64,000 nt of DNA, taken from contig CAWVNO010002578.1 of assembly GCA_963930645.1 (NCBI GenBank), positions 248,001 through 312,000 on the forward strand, in the 5' to 3' direction. The notes under the pieces were generated by a model. The model was not told the DNA's origin. It saw nothing but the letters and a program-made list of their open reading frames with translations, and searched no databases. Position 1 is the stretch's first letter. Every line of letters starts with the position of its first letter. The DNA is from Salticus scenicus. Taxonomy: Eukaryota; Arthropoda; Arachnida; Araneae; Salticidae. Positions 43,290 through 52,834 of the stretch are shown in pieces. Both the position numbers and the translations under genes were made by a program.

Positions 43290-43760
43290 GGCTATGCCCC
43301 CAAAACATAAGAAATTATAAGCTTGTATAGAAGCTTAATCAAGGAGCCGAAAACATTTGCAAAAAATGAAAATTTGTAACCCAGATCTTACTTTGCCTTC
43401 TCTGCAAAAACAATCAAGAATGTGTTACCAGTAAAGCTGATGAATAAAAGATTGTTTCTATAATTGATTCTTCACAACTGAAAACTGATTATGACATTGG
43501 AGACTGGCGTTTTGCAATTTATAATGAAAACTTTTGGCCAGGTATTATTGAAACGATTTGCGTTGTTAATAGTACACAAATATTCTCCATAAATTTTTTG
43601 ACCCTTTGGGGAGACAGAGATTTTAACAAGTTTCGTAATTCATCTATAAAAGATAGTGCAAATTAAAAAAAGTATGAAGATATTTTATTGAAATTACCAC
43701 CTCCACCTCACCCTGTGACAGTAAGAGTAAACTTTTTTTTTGATAAAGAGATTATAGAAA
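43290..43760 (+). pseudogene. Broken reading frame of an unidentified element
   Basis: In one frame (about 43480-43665) the translation reads KTDYDIGDWRFAIYNENFWPGII and continues to NFLTLWGDRDFNKF, then after a stop KKYEDILLKLPPPHP. The order (GDW, a WPG motif, a W/G block, then a PPP-H-P block) resembles a short C-terminal region found in some arthropod and cnidarian transposon-like proteins, but I cannot name the family. Stops and frame changes on both sides show it is a remnant. It lies within 39301-44375 and may belong to that element. Confidence 0.35.
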
Positions 43761-44254
43761 TGTGTATTAAAAAACAAATGGCGGTGTAACTTGTTTTTTG
43801 ATAAAATAAAGAGGATAAATTGTGTGTTATATATTTCTGTAAAGGCATGCTTTTTTGCATAATGTGTAATTTGCATAAAATTAAGATATTACTTCTAAAA
43901 AGTAGTAAGTATATTCATACTGAAGTTTACATTTCATTAAAACTTTCATTATTATTACTGGATAACAAAAAAATTGATTATATTATTAATTATGTTTAAT
44001 TATAGAAAAAATTAAAACTGCATTCTTAATCTTAGGAATTTTTTATATATTAAGCACAACTTAATTATGGAATGGACAAAACTATATAACACAGAGGACA
44101 GCAATGTCCAAAATCTGTATCCAACTGGTCAGCAATGTCCAAAATCTGTAACCAGCACAGATCTACTAATTAAATGCTTTAATAATTAATTTTCCAGAGC
44201 CGTTCTTGTCTTTTAATGTTTGTGTATTATTTTCTAGACTAATATACTACACTG

Positions 44255-44285
<31 letters not shown>

Positions 44286-44375
44286 AAAAAAAGAAAAATG
44301 ACTTTAAATATGAAAATTTTAGAAAATACTAAAAGCTAGCATTTAATGTTCCCACCTTTTGAAAATTTCCCAAGT

Positions 44376-45986
44376 ATACGCTTTCTAGTACCCGCTGTTG
44401 TAGCAGAAAATATAATTTTAAAAGCCAAGATACTCAACGATAGGTTATGTACTTATAGTATGTGTTTCGTCCGCTTGTTTTAGTTTGTTATCTGAAGATA
44501 AGGAAAAAAAAAATCTCTTTCAGATTTTTTGAACTTTTCATCGCATAGTTATAAATACTTTGCTAACTTTTCATTCATTCATTTTAATTATATACTTACA
44601 TATTTTAAATAGTGTTTTTCTTCTTCTAATAATAATAATAAAAAATATCTGTATAAAATGTATAATATAAATATTTAGAAGGATACATATGCTGTGGTAG
44701 TTAGACTTTGGTACTTTTTTTTATTAAAAATTAAGCCTTGATGCTGAAAGTATTTAAATACATAGAAGTATTGTTTCTATATATGTAATTATCAATAAAT
44801 AGCAGTCGTTTAACTGTGATTTTCTTTTTTAATTAGAGTTATATTTTGTTAAGATTCTTGTACATTTAATAATACTAATGATATTCTCAAATCGTTCTTC
44901 TGTATATGCCTTAATTAACTCCTCCTCTTTTGAATTTTTCATAAATTTTCTATTGAAAAAAAAAAAAAAAAAAAAAAAACTGAAGAGCAAAGAGTTCATA
45001 TTAGTGGTTTAGGGTTGTGCAAAATTTAAGTTTAAAAGTGTGGTGTTTGATAAATTAATATTTATGATTTGTTTTTAATTGAGACACAACTGAAATTGTG
45101 TTTGTATTTTTATTTAGCACTTGCAATATTTATTATAATGTAAGTAGTAGAGTAGCATTGTCTATTAATAAATAATATACATTATATAATGTTTATATAT
45201 TTTTTAATAGGGCATGCTTGTGTATTAACCCAGAAAAAGATCAAAATCCACAAAAGAACTAGAAGAACGAATATAAATGCAAAAGTGCAAAAACTTACTG
45301 TCTAATTAAAGCAATATAAATCGATGTGGAGTTTATAAATTAATCTGTAATTATGTATGTGTAGTAAATGTTTGAAAATTATATGCTTAATAAATAAATA
45401 TGTTGTAAATATTTTTTTTTCTTTTATTGGATGAGCTCTTGATAAAATATTCAAAAGTATTTTTTCTGCTTCTTCCTCGCTACATTTGTAGCCTACTTAA
45501 TGTATATATTGTTTAGAACCCTTTTTAATTTTAAGATTCTTTCCCTGTGCTTCGTGTATTTCCCCAAACAAAAGTTTTTCTAGGAATAATTTCACTCACA
45601 AAAGTTTTAGGTGTGTAGAAGAAAAGTTTAAAAATTTCATTTTGAATTAAAAATAGGGGGGAGGGGGGAGATCTTTTGCAAAGAGTCTTATATCTCATTA
45701 GAAATATTAAAATTTTAATTTGTAAATATATTTTGTTCATGTTTTATTCGGAATATTTTCATGTTCAGTTTCCTAGTCTTTCATATTTTCTCTTACATAA
45801 ATAATATATAGATTTCATCTCTAAATTTTCAGATTTCACAAGATGTTTTATAAATTCTAATTCAAGATTCAGTCAAACAAAATTTTGTAAGTAAAAATGA
45901 TGCATGTTCCGTGGTAACTGTCTTTTTAGACTGCCAACTACTGGGTTCGAATGGAAGCACTGTGTTGCCTGGTGTATATGTATTAC
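44376..45986. other. AT-rich non-coding stretch
   Basis: Homopolymer runs (44946-44970), short repeats and AT-rich unique sequence only. The minus-strand 69-aa frame at 45740-45531 shows no motif. Confidence 0.5.
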
Positions 45987-46157
45987 AGGTCTGCACGGCC
46001 CGAAATTTTCAGGCCCAGGCCCGGCCCGGTATGAAATCGAAAAATTCGACCCAGGCCCGGCCCGACCCGTTACTTTTTTTACTAGTGTACGGCCCGGATC
46101 GGACAAAAAATGATAAAATCAGGCCCGACCCAGCCCGGCCCGATTCAAAAATATGTA

Positions 46158-46193
<36 letters not shown>

Positions 46194-47185
46194 ATGCCTT
46201 TCTACGAAAAAAATTTTTAGTATGTGTTTGCAGAGGGTTTATATAGCTAAGCAATAGAATGTTGAACAAAACTGCTGAATGTTTACAAGATATTTATATA
46301 TAAACGGTATTTCATTATTACAGACGTACAGAAGGCACAAAGACAGACAGAAAGTCAAATCGAAAATATTAGCATTCCTCAAACAATATAGGAAGATATT
46401 TAAAATGGTTAATAATACTAAAAATACACTTTCAACCACTTCCTGTTATATACCGTAATGTATCCAAATCTGTCATGTGATCCGGTAAACAAAACTTTAA
46501 TGCTAATCCAACCATATTCAATAGAAAAGATGCTTTTGCACACGCTAAAATTGATGCTACTTTCATCCAGTGCCCCGGAGAAAAGAAAAAGAAGCCTTAG
46601 AGGAAAAGTTACAGATGAAGGATTTTTTATAGCCTTCATACCACCTAAACACTAGACCATAGAAAACAAAGCCTTATATACAGTAACGTATCTAATTTCT
46701 TTTGTTTGTTACATGTACGCAAACTGGTAGTAACATGCATATTATTTTGAATTAGAAACCATCTAATATTACTTTAAATAAAATATATTAATTTCGAAAC
46801 ATGTTTAAAATATTTGCAGAAAATCAGATCGCGAACAGTCAAGCTGATAGACAATTAAATTGTAGTTACAGACACCTTTTTAACAAAATAAAATTTTATG
46901 TGACATACCAGACTGTAAAATTATGTAAAATAAATGACTGAAAAAGTATTTTATCATTTTCCTTTTTCGTTGATTAACGAGGAATTTAGAAAAAGATTCG
47001 GGCCGGGCTCGGGCTTAAAATTTCCTCCAGGCCCGACCCGGCCCGAGTAAACGCAAAAAATGTTGAGCCCAAGCCCGGCCCGGCCCAAGCCTACAAAAAA
47101 TTTTTAAGCCCGAGCCCGGCCGGCCCGAGAGCAAATTGAAATATTCGGCCCGAGGGTCGGGCCGGGCTCCAGTACTCTACGTAAA
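45987..47185. repeat. Element with GGCCCGGCCC-rich ends
   Basis: Two G+C-rich blocks enclose ~0.85 kb of AT-rich sequence. The left one (45995-46150) is made of repeats of the AGGCCCGGCCCGA type. The right one (46997-47175) has the same motif in both orientations (CGGGCCGGGCTCGGGC, CCCGGCCCGGCCC). The left end reads CAGGTCTGCACGGCCCG, hAT-like. A matching right end (near GGGCTCCAGTACT) and an 8-bp duplication could not be established. Subterminal arrays of short GC repeats are known from some hAT elements. Open frames across it (45873-46269) are low-complexity artefacts. Confidence 0.5.
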
Positions 47186-47410
47186 TACGAGTATAAATTT
47201 GCAAAAGTTTTGTAAAAACACGGAAGCATTCCTTTTGTTTATTTACATTTTCGGCATTTAACCGATCACGCTCCACTGAACCATGTGCTCGCTGTCATTT
47301 TCTATCTTCACCGCAAGGTCAAATGATTTCTCCTGATGCTAGTAATATAAATCAGCCATGTATGAAAAGCAGATAATCATAAGCGGCTAAAGTCTAATCG
47401 TACGTGATAC

Positions 47411-47818
47411 GATTTTTTGAAGAAATAAGAAAAATATGAATGTTAAAATGCGTGTCGCGTTCTATTTACTTTTATCAGCAATTACTATTTTGAGTTTTTC
47501 TTCCTCTATATATTATATATTGAATCACTGCGATAACTGTATAAAGGATTTTTTGAAGAAATAAGAAAAATATGAATGTTAAAATGCGTGTCGCGTTCTA
47601 TTTACTTTTATCGGCAATTACTATTTTGAGTTTTTCTTCCTCTATATATTATATATTGAATCACTGCGATAACTGTATAAAGGATTTTTTGAAGAAATAA
47701 GAAAAATATGAATGTTAAAATGCGTGTCGCGTTCTATTTACTTTTATCGGCAATTACTATTTTGAGTTTTTCTTCCTCTATATATTATATATTGAATCAC
47801 TGCGATAACTGTATAAAG
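47411..47818 (+). repeat. Three tandem 136-bp copies carrying a short ORF start
   Basis: The block starting GATTTTTTGAAGAAATAAG occurs at 47411, 47547 and 47683, period exactly 136 bp, with almost no differences (TCAGCAA versus TCGGCAA). Each copy contains an ATG (47436, 47572, 47708) opening the same 37-residue sequence (MNVKMRVAFYLLL...). Since 136 is not a multiple of three, the copies are out of frame with each other. Near identity implies a very recent duplication or an assembly artefact. Confidence 0.92.
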
Positions 47819-47905
47819 GATAATTATCAAGTCGACCGAAAAAATTCTAATTGCTCACTTTCTGTTTTTATAGGCCGAAGAATGTTAGTTCCCATCATAC
47901 TATAG
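47708..47905 (+). CDS. Short ORF with membrane-anchor-like N-terminus, unknown
   Basis: The 65-codon frame begins in the third 136-bp copy. Residues 6-27 (RVAFYLLLSAITILSFSS) are hydrophobic after a basic start (MNVKMR), like a signal peptide or type II membrane anchor, followed by CDNC. The last ~11 residues are encoded by the neighbouring interspersed repeat, so the natural end is lost or spliced away. It may be an exon of a secreted or Golgi-anchored protein; no family recognised, no downstream partner exon seen. Confidence 0.3.
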   Translation: MNVKMRVAFYLLLSAITILSFSSSIYYILNHCDNCIKDNYQVDRKNSNCSLSVFIGRRMLVPIIL

Positions 47906-49206
47906 GTATGGGGAACTTAAGTAATTGTGAAAATTTTCGACCTCGGTTTGTTGACTTTTTTACACATTTTCAGGTGTGAGGAATCCGAAAATAACAAAAT
48001 TTGTATGGTGTCCGACTGTAGGGTGTCTGTTAGTTTGTTATTCCGTTAGTGAGTTTGTTAGTCTGTATACACGATATCTCAAGAACAAATAGTCGCAGAG
48101 AAGTCAGATCAGTTTTAAAATATTACTTTCGACACTGGCAAGAACTCTATTAATTTCCATTTGCAACATTCGAATTAAAAAACTTCGTAAGTTATTATAA
48201 ATTTACGATTTTCTTAACATGGGAGAATACGGCAAATTTTCACTTAAACGTCCATTAAGTAGAAAATTTTTACTGTAAAGATGTCAGAACAATTTTAAAA
48301 TATCAATTTTGCATTCAGAATAAACATCATTAACTATAAACATGCTACTTTGAAAGTATCGCAAGTTAACTGAAATTCACGAATTTCTTAACATGACAGA
48401 ATAGGGCAAATTTTCACATAAACGTCAAATTTGAGTGATATTTTCATCGTAAAGATGTCAGACCACTTTTGAAATATTATTTAGGACCCTTGCGGGAATA
48501 TTATTGACTATGAATTTTCCAATATAAAAATTTCGTAAGTTATTAGAAATTTACGAATTTCTTAACATGGCAGAATAGGGCAAAATTTCACTAAACATCA
48601 ATCTCGAGTGATATTTTCATCGTAACGATGTCAAAGCACTTTTGAAATATTATTTAGGATACTAGCTTGAATATCATAGACTATGATTTTTCCAATTTAA
48701 AAAATTCGTAAGTTATTTGGAATTTACGATTTACTTAACATGGCAGAATAGGACAAAATTGAGCATAAACGTCTATTTTGAGGATCATAACTATAGCAGA
48801 CAACTTCAAAATAACATTTATGATACTTGTCTGAACATGATTGACTTCAAATATTCTAATAGGAAAATTTTGTGAGTTATTCGTAATTTAAGATTTTATC
48901 AACATAGCGAAATTGAAAATTTTTTATATAAATAGGAATTTTGAGGATTATTGCATGGGAAATAGTAGCATGAAAACTGAACAACGGAACTGACCTTGAT
49001 AAAATAAATTAATAGGTTAGAATAAGATAAATATATCGAAGCGAACGGTGGATAGCCTATTAGGCGGGGATTTCATTCTGTCACTGTGTCAAACTTTGGT
49101 CAAATTCATTTCTCTTAACATGATTATAATATGATGTCTCACACTAGAAATTTATGTGAACATAAATATGATGGGGAACTGAGCAGAGTCCACCTATGCC
49201 ATCTAG
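47887..49206 (+). mobile_element. Helentron-like repeat, subfamily 4
   Basis: The 5' hairpin has arms AGTTCCC and GGGAACT (47887-47917), again preceded by TT. It is followed by GAAAATTTTCGACCTCGG, shared with subfamily 1, and by a GTGTCTGTTAGTTTG stretch and the ATCTCAAGAACAAATAG block. Near the 3' end ATGATGGGGAACT (49168-49180) is a 3' inverse of the first ~12 bases. The element ends CATCTAG (CTAG at 49203-49206) followed by T. A strong 3' stem-loop is not obvious here, unlike the other subfamilies. Most of the interior is the ~174-bp array. Confidence 0.65.
48060..48960 (+). repeat. Internal tandem array, ~174-bp unit
   Basis: CTTAACATGgCAGAATAgGGCAAA recurs at 48213, 48387, 48561 and 48734, with a degraded fifth (TCAACATAGCGAAAT) near 48896, giving periods of 174, 174, 173 and about 162 bp. 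Each unit also has a GTCAGA-CA-TTTTGAAATATTA block and a TAAGTTATT-GAAATTTACGA block. It lies entirely inside the subfamily-4 element. Confidence 0.85.
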
Positions 49207-49208
49207 TT

Positions 49209-51018
49209 ACTTTCCGAACACTATAGTGAGGAAAGTATTGTAATCATGTCAAAAATCCGAATTCGAGATTTTGATGTTTCTATACGTTTCGAGGTCCCCT
49301 GAGTCCGTTTTCACTATTTTTACGATAATGTATGTATGTGTGTGTGTGTATGTATGTATGTGTGTATGTCTGTGAGTGAACACGCTAGCGTCTAAACGCT
49401 TTGTTCGAATAAGCTGAAAGTTGGTGCGTATATTGTAAGTCACCATAGTACGAACCCTATAGATTTTGGTGAATCTAGCGCTTATAGTTTTTTTACAGGG
49501 ACACAAAGACAAATTCTTTATCATTATGGTCCATGGGACCAAAATTTGAAAAGTGCGATAGCATCTAAAAGCCTTCTTCAATTGAGCAAAAAATTTATAC
49601 ACATATTATAGGTCACAGTTACTCAATCTGTATAGAGTTTGGAGAATCTGGCACTTACAGTTTTTTTACAGGGGCACAAAGAAAAATTCTTTAGCATTAT
49701 GGCCTATGGGGCCAAATTTTTAAAAGTGCGATAGCGTCTAAACGCTTACTTAATCTGAACAAAAAATTTGTACACATGTTATAGGTCACAGTTGCACGGA
49801 CTGTATAGATTTTGGTGAATTTAGCACTTACAGTTTTTTTTACAGGGACACAAAGAAAAATTCTTTATCATTATGGCCTGTGGGACCAAATTTTTACTTT
49901 CTTCTATATTCAATAGAAGAAAGTATTGGATTCGTAAAAATTTTCGACCTCGGGTTTTTGATGGATTTACACGTTTTGAGAGCTGTAGAACACGATTTGA
50001 CCATTTTTAGAAAATGTCTGTCTGTTTGTCTGTCAGTCTCTGGGTGTGACAAACTTTTGTGGCAACTGTATCTCAGGAACTACTTCACAGAATTTCATAC
50101 AAATTGGTATGTAGTTGCACCTTGAAATAAATTAGTGCCTATCAACTTTTGGTAAAAATTGTGTTATAGGTTGCGTTGCCATTCCGCTTTTTCTAAATTT
50201 TTAACATGGTGGTATAGTACAAAATTTTGTATAAATGTGCATAAAGAAAATTATTTTTAATAATCTTATGAAATTTACCAGAATTATTTATAATAGAGAT
50301 AGTCAACTGAGAAAATTTTCTTGTATGTGTATGAGCCTCGCCTCCCCCCCCCAGGGGGGAGTAAATTTTCATGATGGTATCATGATGGTAAATTTTCATG
50401 ATGTATCTTTCAAAAGAGCTATCCAGTACCTTTAAAACGAATGGTTGAACCATAGATCTGCGATAATTTAAAATGAAGTTATCGATTTTTTTTTAATGTA
50501 ATATTGACAATAAAATTCACTTTTTTTGGATATTTGGTGTTATACTACTTCTCTAATATGGAAATCATCTGCATTATAATGGAAGATAATTTTTTTTAAT
50601 AATAATTTTAGTAAAATATTTTTACTGAGTGAATTTGTATAGGAAAATATAGAAGAAAGTCATGTGGTGGCCACAACATACTAGTTAAAATTGCGATAGC
50701 ATCTAAACGCCTTGTTCAATTGAGCTGAAAATTTATATGAATATTATAAATCACTGTTGCACTAACTATAAGCATTTTGGTGAATCTAGCATTTATAGGT
50801 TTTTTACAGGGACACAACGAAAATTCTTTATCATTATGATCTATGGGCTCAAAGTTCAGTAGCCTTAAATAAAACATCATGTAATATATGGAGAAAAATA
50901 CTCAAACACTTTATTATGGTTTTATCTCTTTTGTTTTTTAACAACTCCTCTTTCTTTACTTTATCTACAAAACAGTTAATTACTCAATGTTCGGAAAGTC
51001 GAGTGGAGTCACTCCAGA
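49209..51018 (+). mobile_element. Helentron-like repeat, subfamily 3, copy 1 (with copy D inside)
   Basis: The head is ACTTTCC-GAA-CACTATAGTG-A-GGAAAGT (49209-49236), preceded by TT. A TATGTGTGTGTGTG stretch follows, then three diverged ~170-bp internal units (TCTAAACGC, TATAGATTTTGGTGAATcTAGC, TTTTTTTACAGGGACAC). The 3' part has TGTTCGGAAAGT (50988-50999, inverse of the first 12 bases), the stem-loop GAGTG-GAGT-CACTC (51001-51014) and CCAGAT. A subfamily-1 element is inserted at 49896-50684. Confidence 0.8.
49896..50684 (+). mobile_element. Helentron-like repeat, subfamily 1, copy D (complete)
   Basis: This is the cleanest copy. Head hairpin ACTTTCTTCTAT...ATAGAAGAAAGT (49896-49924); GTCTGTCTGTTTGTCTGTC; conserved blocks to ACGAATGGTTGAACCA; a 3' subterminal AATATAGAAGAAAGT that is the exact inverse of the first 15 bases; stem-loop TGTGG-TGG-CCACA; end CTAG. 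The host sequence, known from two uninterrupted relatives (AAATTTTTAAAAGTGCG), fits insertion of TT-ACTTTC...CTAG between two T residues with no base duplicated. It has no coding capacity. Confidence 0.85.
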
Positions 51019-51211
51019 TTTTTCTTTTATATTTGCAGAAAAAATCAATGATATTGTATATGACATACGTTATTTTCGGAAGAATGAAAATAATGGCTAG
51101 GTGTTCAAATGAGTGAAAAAGAATCCTTTAAGGTCTGTAAATATTGTCCATCAAGAGTATAAAATTAGTATGTATTAAAGAATGGTATAACATTAAGTTT
51201 TTAGTTTTCAC

Positions 51212-51651
51212 ATGTGGCGGAGTGTTTTTGCTTTGAAATTACAAATATTAACGGAAAGTACGCTACGTTTCAGACATCCAAGTTCATGTTTGACAGTTGG
51301 TCCCAGCCTATCGGGTAAAACATCCTTGGTTCGGAAAATGATTCATAATGACATTTACGGATCAAAAATTAAAAAAATAAAATGGCGTTATTCATACGTC
51401 GCACCTTGGTTTGTAAACGAATCCCACTTCGATAAGGACTTCCGATTACTTATAAAGACAGCGATTTGATTGTTATTGATCATTTAATGCATTATCTGAA
51501 CGACAAAATAGCGGATCTTTTTAATGCGCAGCGCACCAGTGTTATGCTAATTTTACAAAACATGTTTCCGAGATTGAAAGTAATGAGAGACATTAGTCCG
51601 AATGCGCACTACATTAGACTGTTTAAAAATGCGAGAGACGTACTCAAGTGA
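51212..51651 (+). pseudogene. Polinton/Maverick-type packaging ATPase fragment
   Basis: Two adjoining frames (51212-51469 and 51466-51651) together resemble the FtsK/A32-like packaging ATPase of Polintons/Mavericks and related adintoviruses, which in the family drives DNA into capsids. The Walker A motif is GPSLSGKTS (about 51300-51326), followed by a KMIH block. Around the frame break is the Walker-B-like IVIDHLMH. A NMFPRLKVMRDISPN block and LFKNARD follow, both in family order. The frame break, a missing start and a missing end show a dead fragment. No neighbouring Polinton genes (polymerase, integrase, capsid) or terminal repeats are seen. Confidence 0.65.
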
Positions 51652-52529
51652 ATCGTTTGGGAAGACAGATACACACACTGTCCGATGAATCTCTTAACGG
51701 TCCTTTGCCTGGGAAAATAAAATGCTATCGAATTTCGAGAAATGTAAGTAAGAATAAGAACATAGGTAAATTTTATGTAGTTACCTATTCACTAATAAAA
51801 TTGGCACCTTGAATTTATCAGAAAGTAGTAAATTTCTATTTGAGAACAGCTTTAAAAAGAGAGCGGAAATGATTTTCTATCAACACAGTTGCATTTTAAG
51901 AGGCAAGAATTTAAACTAACCATAATTCGATAAATTAATCAACACTTTCGCAAAATTAAAAGCAAAAAAATTAATTTTTCCAAATAATTATTAAATTGAG
52001 TGAGTGGCAAGGTGGTTCAAAAAACTCTTGGAGCGCTGAAGAGATGCGCTTTGATGAGCAGAGCGAGAATCAATTCAGTTTTTCGGCGAAGTTGGTCTGC
52101 TAACTGAAAATACTCTTCCATTTTCTCTTCTTTTTTTTTTTTCTGCATAAAATAATTAAATTATTTTTTTAAATCTTAAGTAAGGGAAGCGCCGCTTCCC
52201 TCGCTTCCGTATGCTCTTCGCCACTGATTAAACTGCAACATGTATTTTAGCTTAATTTAAAAAAAACATTATTACTAAGTGCGTGTTAGTAGTGCTGATG
52301 TTTATTATGATTTACAACTTTACTATGGTTTCTCATAGTAAAATAATAAATATTTGTAAACGTTTTCCAATATAACGAAAAAAAAAAAAAAAAAAAAAAA
52401 AACATGTAACATATAATTATTTATTTATCTGTCCATGCTCTAGCCGTCGTAAACATGATGAAAAGAAAGAAAGTAATTCAGTTTATTGAAATGCTTTATA
52501 ATGTGTTCGTATGAAAACAGTGTGCGTAG

Positions 52530-52564
<35 letters not shown>

Positions 52565-52574
52565 CAGGAAGCAC
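51652..52574. other. Unassigned AT-rich sequence
   Basis: No recognised gene. A weak open stretch continues a little beyond the ATPase fragment. A run of TA dinucleotides at 52531-52563 precedes the hAT MITE. Confidence 0.45.
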
Positions 52575-52764
52575 CAGTGGCGGATTTAAGGGGGGGCTAG
52601 GGGGCTGAAGCCCCCCCCCCCCCAAAAAAAAAAAAAAAACACTGACATTCACAATTGAATATTGCAATTGTAAATTTTTTATTGGTCTAGAATAACACTT
52701 CGAAAAATCTTAGCCCCCCCCCCCCCCCAAAAAAAAAAAAAGTCAAGTTCTGGATCCGCCACTG
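52575..52764. mobile_element. hAT-like MITE, 190 bp, CAGTGGCGGAT family
   Basis: The ends are CAGTGGCGGAT and ATCCGCCACTG. Exact 8-bp duplications GGAAGCAC flank it (52567-52574 and 52765-52772). Long C and A runs lie inside. The same family as 17427-17605 but in the opposite orientation. The 75-aa frame on the minus strand is an artefact of these runs. Confidence 0.9.
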
Positions 52765-52834
52765 GGAAGCACTCATAAAAATTTGGTTATCCTGGGGTCT
52801 GTGGAAGTAAAAGTGATGAACCTGATACTCATCA

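Larger units (their letters stand above)
39301..44375. mobile_element. Possible DNA element bounded by CAAAAGGTGGG inverted ends
   Basis: GTGGGCAGTTTTCAAAAGGTGGG at 39304 and, inverted near 44372, TTGGGAAATTTTCAAAAGGTGGG form imperfect terminal inverted repeats. The enclosed 5 kb holds a short repeat array (39710-40140), the subfamily-2 repeat with its mariner (40515-42842), and a broken reading frame (43480-43740). No clear target duplication is visible. The superfamily is not recognised. Confidence 0.4.

Noticed and set aside
45873..46269. Overlapping frames rich in Gly, Pro, Arg
   Set aside because: They translate the GGCCCGGCCC short repeats and adjacent A run; low complexity, no conserved feature.
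49249..49602. 117-aa minus-strand frame with a His-Thr repeat
   Set aside because: The His-Thr repeat is the translation of the TGTGTATG microsatellite in the subfamily-3 repeat.
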